Positions 1 through 6,627 of a stretch of 8,949 nucleotides of DNA are shown in pieces. Location: the NCBI GenBank assembly GCA_021767985.1, contig JAASSH010000050.1, forward strand, positions 1-8,949. The letters are read 5' to 3'. The position numbers were made by a program, and so were the translations under genes. The DNA is from Gammaproteobacteria bacterium (GTDB taxonomy: Bacteria; Pseudomonadota; Gammaproteobacteria; GCA-001735895). Each line of letters starts with the position of its first letter. The first letter of the stretch is position 1. A model generated the notes under the pieces. That model saw only the letters and a program-made list of their open reading frames with translations. It had not been told where the DNA came from and did not search any database.

Positions 1-1
1 C

Positions 2-1003
2 GGACGCTTGATCGATGCCGGCAGGGGCGCATTGATGATGACCGTGGCGACGCTGGTGGGCGGCTGTTGCATGATGTTACTGACCCAGGTCGAGTACCGC
101 TGGCAGTTTTACCTGGTCTGGGGAGTGCTCGGCGTCTGCATGTCGGGCAGCCTGTACGAGCCCTGTTTCGCACTGATTACCCGGGCGCGCGGCGAACAGG
201 CCAGGCGCTCGATCATTTTCGTCACCCTGGTCGCCGGGTTCGCCGGTACGGTCAGTTTCCCGGTGGCGCATAGCCTCGCCGGCGCCTTTGGCTGGCGCAG
301 CGCGGTGTTTTTCTTCGGCGCCATCGCGATCCTGGTGGTAGCGCCGCTGATGTGGCTGGGCGCCAGCGCCGTGGAAAGGGGAGGCGCACATCGGCACATC
401 GAAAATCCCCATCTCTCGCTGGCGGAACGTTCCTTCCTGCAGTCACCGGTATTCTGGTGCCTGGCCCTCGGCTTCGGGCTGGGCGCAGTGATGCACGGCA
501 TTACCCTGCACCACCTGTTGCCGATTCTCGATGAGCGCGAAATCGATCCCGAGGTAGCGGTCGTCGCGATTTCGTTTATCGGGCCGATGCAGGTGGCCGG
601 CCGGCTGGCGATGATGGCCGCCGAGCGTCGCGTCTCCAATCACGGCATCGCGATTAGCTGTTTCGTGCTGATGGCGGCCTCGATCCTGCTGCTCATCGGC
701 GCCGGCGCCACACCGTTGATGCTGGTAGGCTTCGTCATCCTGTTCGGCGGCGCCTACGGCATGGTCAGTATCATTCGTCCGGTGATCGCGCGCGAGCTGC
801 TCGGAGAGCGCCAATTTGGCGCAAAATCTGGCGCGCTGGCACTGGTTTATCTGGCGGGTTCGGCGTCGGCGCCGTTCCTCGGCTCGCTGGGCTGGTCCTG
901 GGGTGGATACGCACTGGTACTGCCAACCCTGATGCTGCTCGCTGTTACCGGGCTTGTCCTGTACCTGCTGGCACAACGCATGGTAGAGAAAAAACATCAC
1001 TAA
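2..1003 (+). CDS. MFS transporter, 5'-truncated by window edge
   Basis: This is the C-terminal part of a major facilitator superfamily secondary transporter of the inner membrane. The frame is already open at the first bases of the window and reads GRLIDAGRG, which matches MFS motif A in the loop between helices 2 and 3. About 60-70 residues, including helices 1-2, are therefore missing to the left, and the in-frame TTG at position 8 is not the real start. The visible ~333 residues hold about ten hydrophobic segments (helices 3-12), with a hydrophilic stretch around visible residues 120-145 (VERGGAHRHIENPHLSLAER) that fits the central cytoplasmic loop between helices 6 and 7. The protein ends in a short charged tail (VEKKHH). 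The substrate cannot be told from sequence; a metabolite or monocarboxylate uniporter/symporter-like role is only a guess. The gene precedes kbl by 63 bases on the same strand, and no hairpin terminator is visible between them, so read-through into kbl-tdh is possible. Confidence 0.85.
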   Translation, partial: GRLIDAGRGALMMTVATLVGGCCMMLLTQVEYRWQFYLVWGVLGVCMSGSLYEPCFALITRARGEQARRSIIFVTLVAGFAGTVSFPVAHSLAGAFGWRSAVFFFGAIAILVVAPLMWLGASAVERGGAHRHIENPHLSLAERSFLQSPVFWCLALGFGLGAVMHGITLHHLLPILDEREIDPEVAVVAISFIGPMQVAGRLAMMAAERRVSNHGIAISCFVLMAASILLLIGAGATPLMLVGFVILFGGAYGMVSIIRPVIARELLGERQFGAKSGALALVYLAGSASAPFLGSLGWSWGGYALVLPTLMLLAVTGLVLYLLAQRMVEKKHH

Positions 1004-1066
1004 TTTCTTTATCGACGCGCAAAAATAGTTATATTGGAACTCCTGTCTATCGGGGGGTGCTGGCGT

Positions 1067-2257
1067 ATGTCAATCGAGCTCATCAAACACCTGCAATCGG
1101 TGCTGGAGGATATTCGGCAACAGGGACTCTTCAAACCCGAACGCCCGCTCGAATCTCCCCAAGGCCCGAGCGTGCATGCGCAGAACTGGGATGAAGACCT
1201 GATCAACCTCTGCGCCAACAATTACCTTGGCCTTGCCAACCACCCCGATATGCTGGCCGCCGCCCACGAGGGCCTCGATAACCATGGTTTCGGCATGGCC
1301 TCGGTGCGCTTCATCTGTGGCACCCAGGACATTCACAAGGCGCTCGAACGCAAGGTGGCCGACTTTGTCGGGATGGACGACGCGATCCTGTTTTCGTCCT
1401 GTTTCGACGCTAACGCCGGTATCTTCGAGGTGCTGCTCGGCGAAAACGACGCGGTCATCTCGGACAGTCTCAACCACGCCTCGATTATCGACGGCATACG
1501 GCTGTGCAAGGCGCAGCGATTACGCTACGCCAACAACGATATGGCCGATCTCGAGGCGAAACTGATCGCGGCCGCGGGAGCGCGTTTTCGCCTGGTGGTT
1601 ACCGACGGGGTATTCTCGATGGACGGCACCTTCGCAAATCTGCCGGCGATTTGCGATCTGGCCGAGGCGCACGATGCGCTGGTCATGGTCGACGACAGCC
1701 ACGCCATCGGGTTTATCGGCGAGCGCGGTGCCGGCACTCCCGAAATGCACGGTGTCGAGGGGCGGGTACATATTACCAGCGGTACCTTCGGCAAGGCACT
1801 CGGTGGCGCCAGCGGTGGCTATATTACCGGGCCGCAACCGGTCGTCGACATACTGCGCCAGCGCGCCCGGCCCTACCTGTTCTCCAACAGCCTGGCGCCG
1901 AGCATCGTCAATGCGACGCTGGCCGCGCTCGACCTGCTCGAGGCCAGTGCCGAGCTGCGCCGGCAGCTCGCCGATAACACGCGTTATTTTCGCGAGCGCA
2001 TCGGTGCCGCGGGTTTCGACGTCATTGCCGGTACCCACCCGATCGTGCCGATCATGACCGGCGACGCGGTCAAGGCGCAGCAACTTGCCGCTGAACTGAT
2101 GCAGCACGGCGTTTATGTCACCGCGTTTTCGTTCCCGGTGGTGCCGCAGGGGATGGCGCGGGTACGCACCCAGATGAGCGCCGCGCACGACCGCGAGCAG
2201 CTCGAACGCGCCATCGATGCGTTTATCGCGGTTGGCAAACAGTTGCAGCTGATTTGA
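1067..2257 (+). CDS. kbl: Glycine C-acetyltransferase (2-amino-3-ketobutyrate CoA ligase)
   Basis: Kbl is a cytoplasmic PLP enzyme of the alpha-oxoamine synthase family. It cleaves 2-amino-3-ketobutyrate with CoA to glycine and acetyl-CoA, the second step of threonine degradation. At 396 residues it is within a few residues of E. coli Kbl (398) and similar along its whole length. Landmarks include [12 protein letters not shown] (49-60), [15 protein letters not shown] (73-87), the PLP-contacting VDDSH (D209, H212), and the cofactor lysine K243 in [11 protein letters not shown]. The end, [15 protein letters not shown], is also typical. ATG 1067 was chosen because [10 protein letters not shown] aligns with the family N terminus and a GGGGGG tract (1052-1057) sits 9 bases upstream. 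A TTG at 1034 would add 11 unrelated residues. The stop lies 12 bases before tdh, so the pair is almost certainly co-transcribed. Upstream, TATATT (1030-1035) could serve as a -10 box, but no good -35 was seen. Confidence 0.97.
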   Translation: MSIELIKHLQSVLEDIRQQGLFKPERPLESPQGPSVHAQNWDEDLINLCANNYLGLANHPDMLAAAHEGLDNHGFGMASVRFICGTQDIHKALERKVADFVGMDDAILFSSCFDANAGIFEVLLGENDAVISDSLNHASIIDGIRLCKAQRLRYANNDMADLEAKLIAAAGARFRLVVTDGVFSMDGTFANLPAICDLAEAHDALVMVDDSHAIGFIGERGAGTPEMHGVEGRVHITSGTFGKALGGASGGYITGPQPVVDILRQRARPYLFSNSLAPSIVNATLAALDLLEASAELRRQLADNTRYFRERIGAAGFDVIAGTHPIVPIMTGDAVKAQQLAAELMQHGVYVTAFSFPVVPQGMARVRTQMSAAHDREQLERAIDAFIAVGKQLQLI

Positions 2258-2269
2258 GAGGAGACTGTC

Positions 2270-3292
2270 ATGAAAGCGTTGGTAAAAGCCCATGAGAAAC
2301 CTGGCCTGTGGATGCAGGATGTGCCCAGACCCGAGCCCGGTCCCGAAGACGTCCTGATCAAGGTGAACGAGGTCGCAATCTGCGGCACCGATCTGCATAT
2401 TTACAACTGGGACCAGTGGGCGCAGGAGCACGTGCCGGTACCGATGACGATCGGGCACGAGTATATAGGGGTGATCGCGGAGATCGGGGAGCTGGTGCAT
2501 TCGGTCAAGGTCGGTGACCGGGTTTCCGGAGAGGGGCATATCATGTGCGGTGAATGCCGTAACTGCCGTGCCGGGCGCGGTCACCTGTGTCGCGATACGC
2601 GGGGGGTTGGCGTCAACCGGCCCGGTGCGTTTGCCGAGTACGTCTGTATCCCCGCGGATAATGCCTACAAGATCCCCGAGGAAATCAGCGACGATATCGC
2701 GTCGATTCTGGATCCCCTGGGTAACGCCGTACATACCGCTTTATCCTTCGACCTGGTCGGTGAGGACGTGCTGATTACCGGCGCCGGTCCGATCGGCCTG
2801 ATGGCGACCGCAGTGGCGCGTCACGTCGGCGCGCGCCATGTCGTGATCACCGACGTCAACGAAAAACGCCTGGCCATGGCGGATCAGTTTGGTGCCAGCC
2901 GCACGGTTGTGGCCGGCAAGGAAGATTTGCACGACGTCATGGAGGAACTCGGCATGCTAGAGGGATTCGACGTCGGGCTCGAAATGTCCGGTAATGAAAA
3001 CGCGTTGCACGACCTGATCGATATCATCAACCACGGTGGCAAGATTGCGCTGCTCGGCATCTACCCGAATATACCGCAGGTGAACCTGAACCAGGCGATC
3101 TTCAAAGGCCTCAGCCTGAAAGGAATATACGGGCGGGAAATGTTCGAAACCTGGCACAAGATGGTGGCAATGCTCGGCAGCGGTCTCGACGTAACGCCGG
3201 TAATTACCGACCATATCGATTTCGACGATTTCGAGACCGGCTTTACCCGGCTGAACGCCGGAGAGGCCTGCAAGGTCGTCATGCGATTGTAG
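2270..3292 (+). CDS. tdh: L-threonine 3-dehydrogenase
   Basis: Tdh is a zinc-dependent, NAD+-linked medium-chain dehydrogenase that oxidises L-threonine to 2-amino-3-ketobutyrate, which Kbl then cleaves. At 340 residues it matches the family (E. coli Tdh has 341). The catalytic zinc ligands are present: C38 (AICGTD), H63 and E64 (GHEY), with T40/H43 as the proton relay. The structural zinc site is complete (C93, C96, C99, C107). The Rossmann motif GAGPIG is at 171-176, and D195 in VITDVNE is placed to select NAD+ over NADP+. The segment [11 protein letters not shown] and the final [10 protein letters not shown] are typical of Tdh rather than of sorbitol or alcohol dehydrogenases. A clear Shine-Dalgarno GAGGAG (2258-2263) directly follows the kbl stop, six bases before the ATG. 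The gene ends 42 bases from the convergent permease gene, with no convincing terminator between. No regulator site was identified. Confidence 0.97.
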   Translation: MKALVKAHEKPGLWMQDVPRPEPGPEDVLIKVNEVAICGTDLHIYNWDQWAQEHVPVPMTIGHEYIGVIAEIGELVHSVKVGDRVSGEGHIMCGECRNCRAGRGHLCRDTRGVGVNRPGAFAEYVCIPADNAYKIPEEISDDIASILDPLGNAVHTALSFDLVGEDVLITGAGPIGLMATAVARHVGARHVVITDVNEKRLAMADQFGASRTVVAGKEDLHDVMEELGMLEGFDVGLEMSGNENALHDLIDIINHGGKIALLGIYPNIPQVNLNQAIFKGLSLKGIYGREMFETWHKMVAMLGSGLDVTPVITDHIDFDDFETGFTRLNAGEACKVVMRL

Positions 3293-3334
3293 GCGTAGCA
3301 ATTGCCATACCGAGCAGATCTCCCTGCAGGGTTG

Positions 3335-4393
3335 CTAGATAACTCCGCCGCTGAGCTGGTAAACAAAGCCGGCGATCATCGCGCCGGTCAAGCCGAGCGC
3401 CAGGTAGAGCAGGAACACCGGTTTCTTGACCAGCGCCCAGACCGCGATCGCGGCCGGAATCGATGACACCGCGCCGGCGGTTATGAATGCCATCGCCGCG
3501 CCTGGCGTCATGCCGATTTCGATCAATCCCGAAATCAGCGGGATCGCGGCATAACCGTTGAGGTAGGACGGCGCCCCGACGACGGCCGCCAGCGGGATCG
3601 CAAACGGGTTGTCGGTGCCGACGTAGCCGGCGATCCAGTCGGACGACACGTAGGCCAGCATCAGGCTTTCGAGGAAAAAGGCGAGGGTTAACCATTTACC
3701 GAGAAACACGCCGATCGCGACGGATTCCGCGCGAAAAGTTTCGATGCGCTCGGGCTCCTGCCAGAATTTCCATAAGACCGCTTTCCGGGTGGAAACCGAG
3801 CAGCCGCTGTCGCAGCAGCCGGTTAGCTCAGCGCGCAGCGGCGACTCGAGCCCGCCGTAGCGCTGGATTAGCAGAATCGACAGGCCAGCCATCAATCCCA
3901 TTGCCATTGCCGCGATGGTTTTGGCAAGCGCGAAGTTGAAGCCGATGCCGGCGGCGGTAAGGATGAACATTTCAGGGTCCATGATCGGTGATGCGATCCA
4001 GAAAGCCATGACGGGCGCCAGCGGGACTCCGGCGCCCAGCATCGCGGCGATCAGCGGAATCACACCGCAGGAGCAGAACGGAGAAATGGCACCGACCAGC
4101 GCCGCCAGTATGGTCGCCCGCACCGGGTTGCCGCTGAAGGCTTTTGCAATCAACGTGTCTGCGCTGGTGGCCTTGGCGATGGCGGCGATGCCGATGGCAA
4201 GCGCGAAGAACGGCAGCATTTCCCACAGCGCCTCGAGGGTAAACAGCAGGCTGATCGATAACTGTGGCAAATCGATTAACGCCAGCAGGATAGACATCAG
4301 CACCATGGCTATGAAAACCCGGTCTCTGCAAACGGAGCCGAGTAACTGCAGCATGGGCTGGTTGCGGTTTTGGGTCTCGGTTAGTGTGTTCAT
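3335..4393 (-). CDS. ArsP-like permease (PF03773/DUF318 type)
   Basis: This is a polytopic inner-membrane permease of 352 residues, assigned by motif and layout to the family that includes ArsP, the organoarsenical efflux permease. It has about nine hydrophobic segments in two groups (roughly 25-175 and 225-348). The first half carries the family hallmark SPFCSCGVIPL, with C107 and C109 inside the membrane. The second half repeats the theme with GAPSYLNGYAAIPL (273-286) and MAFITAGAVSSIP (301-313). Between the halves is a cytoplasmic loop with TGCCDSGCS (C193, C194, C198), a likely soft-metal or metalloid thiolate site. The ATG at 4393 gives MNTLTETQ; a second Met at residue 14 is possible. 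No good ribosome site precedes it, because a palindrome (4393-4414) fills that space. The gene follows an ArsR-family repressor by 35 bases, so efflux of arsenicals or a thiophilic metal is the likely job. The actual substrate is not proven, and other PF03773 members handle other metals or are uncharacterised. Confidence 0.82.
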   Translation of the reverse strand: MNTLTETQNRNQPMLQLLGSVCRDRVFIAMVLMSILLALIDLPQLSISLLFTLEALWEMLPFFALAIGIAAIAKATSADTLIAKAFSGNPVRATILAALVGAISPFCSCGVIPLIAAMLGAGVPLAPVMAFWIASPIMDPEMFILTAAGIGFNFALAKTIAAMAMGLMAGLSILLIQRYGGLESPLRAELTGCCDSGCSVSTRKAVLWKFWQEPERIETFRAESVAIGVFLGKWLTLAFFLESLMLAYVSSDWIAGYVGTDNPFAIPLAAVVGAPSYLNGYAAIPLISGLIEIGMTPGAAMAFITAGAVSSIPAAIAVWALVKKPVFLLYLALGLTGAMIAGFVYQLSGGVI

Positions 4394-4414
4394 ATTTCTA
4401 GTAATCTCGAAATA
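4393..4414. promoter_or_regulatory. Putative ArsR-family operator before the permease gene
   Basis: This is an imperfect palindrome, TATTTCtAGtaatCTcGAAATA, in which 8 of 11 base pairs match about the centre. It lies between the repressor and permease genes and its last base overlaps the permease start codon. Its core (4394-4413) agrees at 16 of 20 positions with 4778-4797 upstream of the repressor gene. An AT-rich twofold-symmetric site is what a dimeric winged-helix ArsR repressor would bind. Binding is inferred. The position next to the start codon would also block ribosome loading. Confidence 0.5.
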
Positions 4415-4428
4415 GCAAACCTGAAAAA

Positions 4429-4737
4429 TCAGGCCGCGGTTTCACTGGACTCGACGTCGGCGCAGCATTCTTCGGTCAGGTAATCGACCAGGCCATGGAT
4501 TACGCCAAACTCGATTTTGCAGATCAAAGTCGCCTGCTGGCGCTGCTGGTGGATAACACCGGCGGACTTCAAATGGGTCAGGTGATGCGTCAGGGTCGAA
4601 CCGGGGATCCCCAGTTTTTTCTGGATCATACCGACCGGCAGGCCCTCGTCGCCGGCGCGTACCAGCAGCCGTACGATCCTGAGCCGGGTGGGATTGCCGA
4701 TCTTGGCAAGAACATTGGCGGCAGTGTCCAGTTTCAT
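4429..4737 (-). CDS. ArsR/SmtB-family transcriptional repressor
   Basis: This is a small winged-helix repressor of the ArsR/SmtB family, 102 residues from ATG 4737. The N terminus reads NVLAKIGNPTRLRIVRLLV, the family's first helices. The helix-turn-helix spans MIQKKLGIPGSTLTHHLTHL (residues 37-56), followed by the wing (HQQRQQATLICKIE). Near the C terminus is a vicinal cysteine pair in LTEECCA (C91, C92), with a third Cys at C73 in the wing. Paired C-terminal cysteines are the inducer site in some As(III)-responsive ArsR proteins, so metalloid sensing is plausible. ATG 4737 is preferred because it matches the usual N terminus. A TTG at 4773 would add 12 residues and sit 4 bases from the putative operator. 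Neither start has a recognisable ribosome site (CACCCCC precedes the ATG). The gene lies 35 bases upstream of the permease on the same strand and probably controls both itself and the permease. Confidence 0.88.
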   Translation of the reverse strand: MKLDTAANVLAKIGNPTRLRIVRLLVRAGDEGLPVGMIQKKLGIPGSTLTHHLTHLKSAGVIHQQRQQATLICKIEFGVIHGLVDYLTEECCADVESSETAA

Positions 4738-4745
4738 GGGGGTGA

Positions 4746-4768
4746 TGCTAGCCGATAAGTCGCTAGCA
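4746..4768. repeat. Inverted repeat in the repressor leader
   Basis: Perfect 7-base arms TGCTAGC (4746-4752) and GCTAGCA (4762-4768) enclose 9 bases. The repeat lies between the two possible repressor starts, ending 8 bases before ATG 4737 where a ribosome site would be expected. As RNA it could fold into a 7-bp hairpin over the initiation region; as DNA it could be a second protein-binding site. Its role is unknown. Confidence 0.45.
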
Positions 4769-4777
4769 GTCAACTAT

Positions 4778-4797
4778 ATTTCTAGAATTATCGTAAT
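4778..4797 (-). promoter_or_regulatory. Putative operator and -10 region of the repressor-permease operon
   Basis: The 20 bases ATTTCTAGAATTATCGTAAT form an imperfect palindrome closely related to the one before the permease gene (16 of 20 identical). On the minus strand it contains GATAAT (4787-4792), five of six matches to a sigma-70 -10 box. No good -35 hexamer was found at the right distance. A repressor bound here would cover the -10 box, giving simple autoregulation. If transcription starts near 4780, the leader to ATG 4737 is about 43 bases. The assignment is an inference from symmetry, repetition and position. Confidence 0.5.
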
Positions 4798-4854
4798 GAA
4801 TGATTGTTTAGTAGGAAATCCCCGTCGGAAAACGCAGGCCCGCGCGAGTATGAC

Positions 4855-6162
4855 CTAGCGGGATAAATGATCGAGAAAGCGGGTGAATAGCCCCGGATTC
4901 TCTTGCGCGGCCGACAGGGTGAGCACATCTTCACAAACCCGGCTTGCGGCTGACTCGTCGAGGCCGCCGTATTGCAGCAGTCCCATCGCCTTGGCGCGCA
5001 TCTCGGATCGGTCTAGCGCCAGCTCCGGGTCTCCCTTGCAATCCTTACGCGAAACCTTGCAAGCCTCGCCGGATTCGGTCACCGCGGTAACCTCGGCGCC
5101 CCAGGATACCGGGTAATTCGACGCGTAGGGGTCGACGATAGATACGCTGGTGGCCCGGCGCAGCCCTGCGCAGCGCTCGCGCGCGTCGGCGTCGAACGAA
5201 TCCAGCCCGACGACGCCATCGGTCAACGCAATGGCCGCCGTGTGATAAAGCGAAAACTTGGCCTGGTACTCGGTCTCGGGTTCTTTGCAATCGCAGACGT
5301 CGAGCGCCGCCTGGTAGGTCTTAATGGCGACTTCCCTGACCGGCTTGCCGTCGAGCAGCTGATGGATTTCGAGCGCGCAGTCGATTATCGGATGCGTGTG
5401 CCGACAGGAAGGCCAGGGCTTGATCGAAGTCAGCGAGAGCTGCCACTTGTCGTCCGGCCGGCGCAGTATGTTTTCCGGTATCGGGTCGTCGCAGGTGCCG
5501 GCGAACAGGCCCTTGCTGCCCTCGAGGATTTCGGCCGGGCCGGTAAAGCCATGCGCCGCCAGTTCGGCGGCAAGCAGACCCGATTCGCTGGCACGGCCCG
5601 CGTGCAGGTGTTTGCTCATCGCACCGGTTTCCATGAATTGCCACAGGCCGCTGGACTGGGTGCCGGCGTTGCCGAGCGCGTTCAGGGTCTGGTCTTCGGT
5701 CAATTCGAGCAGGCTGGCCGCCGCCATCGCCGAGCCGAAGGGCCCGCAGGTCGCGGTGTTGTGCCAGATACGATAATGCGCCGGTCCCACCGCGGCGCCG
5801 ATGCGGCACATGGCTTCGAAACCGTGCAGTATCGCGCGCAGCATTTGATCGCCGCTGGCGCCGGTTTTTTCACCCAGGGCGAGCACCGTCGGCACCACGA
5901 CGCAACCGGGATGGGTCACCGAGGCGCGATGCAGGTCGTCGGTCTCGGTGATATGCGTCAGCGCGCCCATCAACAGCGCCTTGCGTTTGAGGTCGAGATC
6001 ACCGCCATTGGCCCAGCTGCGCAGAATCGCGCCAACTGGCGTTGCGCTGCCGGCATAAGCGGTCGCCACGGCGTCCAGCGTGAACAGAGCTGCATCGTCG
6101 AGGTCGGTCGCTGAAATCGGCCGCTTGCGGATCAGACCGATCAATTCTTGTGTCAGGCTCAT
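4855..6162 (-). CDS. MmgE/PrpD family protein
   Basis: This 435-residue protein belongs to the MmgE/PrpD family (PF03972), which includes 2-methylcitrate dehydratase PrpD, cis-aconitate decarboxylase and iminodisuccinate epimerase. Family landmarks are ETDDLHRASVTHPGCVVVP (73-91), WHNTATCGPFGSA (133-145), ALGNAGTQSSGLWQF (162-176), MSKHLHAGRAS (182-192), and in the second half IKPWPSCRHTHPIID (247-261) and EYQAKFSLYHTAA (298-310). These cover the helical N-terminal domain and the C-terminal lid domain. It is shorter than PrpD proper (about 480 residues) and no prpB/prpC lies nearby, so a methylcitrate role is not supported. The substrate is unknown, probably a small carboxylic acid. ATG 6162 (MSLTQELI) is preferred, with TTGGAA upstream. 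A start at 6222 would add 20 residues unlike the family and run through the divergent promoter region. The Rid gene diverges 78 bases away. Downstream, 4798-4854 shows only a weak 4-bp GC hairpin followed by TTTT. Confidence 0.9.
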   Translation of the reverse strand: MSLTQELIGLIRKRPISATDLDDAALFTLDAVATAYAGSATPVGAILRSWANGGDLDLKRKALLMGALTHITETDDLHRASVTHPGCVVVPTVLALGEKTGASGDQMLRAILHGFEAMCRIGAAVGPAHYRIWHNTATCGPFGSAMAAASLLELTEDQTLNALGNAGTQSSGLWQFMETGAMSKHLHAGRASESGLLAAELAAHGFTGPAEILEGSKGLFAGTCDDPIPENILRRPDDKWQLSLTSIKPWPSCRHTHPIIDCALEIHQLLDGKPVREVAIKTYQAALDVCDCKEPETEYQAKFSLYHTAAIALTDGVVGLDSFDADARERCAGLRRATSVSIVDPYASNYPVSWGAEVTAVTESGEACKVSRKDCKGDPELALDRSEMRAKAMGLLQYGGLDESAASRVCEDVLTLSAAQENPGLFTRFLDHLSR

Positions 6163-6240
6163 CGAAGTTCCAATATAGTAACCCGCCAGGGGATTCGAAT
6201 GCCCCGGAATATAACGCAACATCTATCGGGAGGACAGACT
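6163..6240. promoter_or_regulatory. Divergent intergenic region with TTCGAA-centred palindrome
   Basis: This 78-base stretch separates the diverging MmgE/PrpD and Rid genes and should hold both promoters. It contains GGGGATTCGAATGCCCC (6189-6205): an 8-base perfect palindrome ATTCGAAT flanked by GGGG and CCCC, with one extra G on the right. This could be a shared operator or an RNA hairpin. A strong Shine-Dalgarno for the Rid gene, GGGAGGA (6228-6234), lies six bases before its ATG. AT-rich patches at 6172-6178 and 6208-6213 could be -10 boxes, but no complete promoter was assigned. Confidence 0.45.
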
Positions 6241-6627
6241 ATGTCGGCAAAGCAGGTAATCGGTGGGCCGCTGGAAATTGATGGCCGGGTGCTTTCGCTG
6301 TCGAAAGCGATACGCGCCGGGGACTTCGTTTTCATAACCGGACAGGTGCCGATGCGCGACGGCAAACCCATGACCGACGGCGCTATCGAGGAGCAGACCC
6401 GGGCCTGCCTGGATGGCCTGAGCGACATTCTTGCCGAGGCGGGCTGCGAACTTGGCGATGTCGTCAAATCGATGGTCTGGCTGAAAAAGCGCGAAGACTT
6501 TCCGGGATTCAACTCGGTCTACGCCGAGTACTTTCCGAGCGAGCCGCCAACGCGCTCCGCGCTGGTTAGTGACTTTTTGATCGATATCCTGGTGGAGATC
6601 GAGTGCGTGGCCTATCGGCCGCTCTAG
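6241..6627 (+). CDS. Rid-family (YjgF/YER057c/UK114) protein
   Basis: This 128-residue protein belongs to the RidA/YjgF family, small trimeric cytoplasmic proteins. The best-known members hydrolyse reactive enamine/imine intermediates such as 2-aminoacrylate. The visible signature includes FVFITGQVPMRDGKP (29-43), the mid-protein VVKSMVWLKKREDFPGFNSVYAEYF, and the C-terminal PPTRSAL...VEIECVAY. The substrate-carboxylate Arg (R105) and the following Glu (E119, aligned by hand with E. coli E120) are kept. The Tyr of RidA proper (Tyr17 in E. coli) aligns with Leu20 and the Ser before GQ with Thr33. It may therefore belong to another Rid subgroup with a different or narrower activity. The start is fixed by GGGAGGA six bases upstream of ATG 6241; upstream in-frame Met codons would cross the promoter region. 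It diverges from the MmgE/PrpD gene, suggesting a shared catabolic pathway, and its TAG overlaps the stop of the convergent hydroxylase gene. Confidence 0.92.
   Translation: MSAKQVIGGPLEIDGRVLSLSKAIRAGDFVFITGQVPMRDGKPMTDGAIEEQTRACLDGLSDILAEAGCELGDVVKSMVWLKKREDFPGFNSVYAEYFPSEPPTRSALVSDFLIDILVEIECVAYRPL

Noticed and set aside
1034..1066. N-terminal extension of Kbl from TTG 1034
   Set aside because: The 11 added residues do not resemble the family N terminus, and the G-rich ribosome site lies within this stretch, just ahead of ATG 1067.
1520..2734. A 404-codon open frame on the minus strand opposite kbl and tdh
   Set aside because: Kbl and Tdh on the plus strand are unmistakable. The antisense frame crosses the kbl-tdh junction, has no recognisable domain and shows the composition expected of a GC-rich shadow frame.
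3296..3337. Bidirectional terminator between tdh and the permease (arms TAGCAA / TTGCTA, inner GCAG / CTGC)
   Set aside because: The outer arms are only 6 bases with a long loop, the inner stem is 4 bp, and there is no T-tract on either side.
4833..4844. Terminator after the MmgE/PrpD gene (CGCGGGCCTGCG then TTTT on the minus strand)
   Set aside because: The stem is at most 4 bp with a wobble pair and a 4-base loop, too weak to call.
5242..6114. A 290-codon plus-strand frame opposite the MmgE/PrpD gene
   Set aside because: The minus-strand protein has a full set of family motifs. The opposite frame is rich in Arg/Gly/Ala with no motif or ribosome site, and is a codon-bias shadow.
4855..6162. 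Calling this gene prpD (2-methylcitrate dehydratase)
   Set aside because: It is shorter than PrpD, and no methylcitrate synthase or methylisocitrate lyase gene is present. The family covers several different reactions.
6189..6205. T-arm of a tRNA or an attachment-site remnant (GGGG plus TTCGAAT loop)
   Set aside because: The loop looks like a T-loop, but the stem pair next to it is mismatched. No acceptor stem, anticodon arm or CCA end fits on either strand, and no integrase is nearby.
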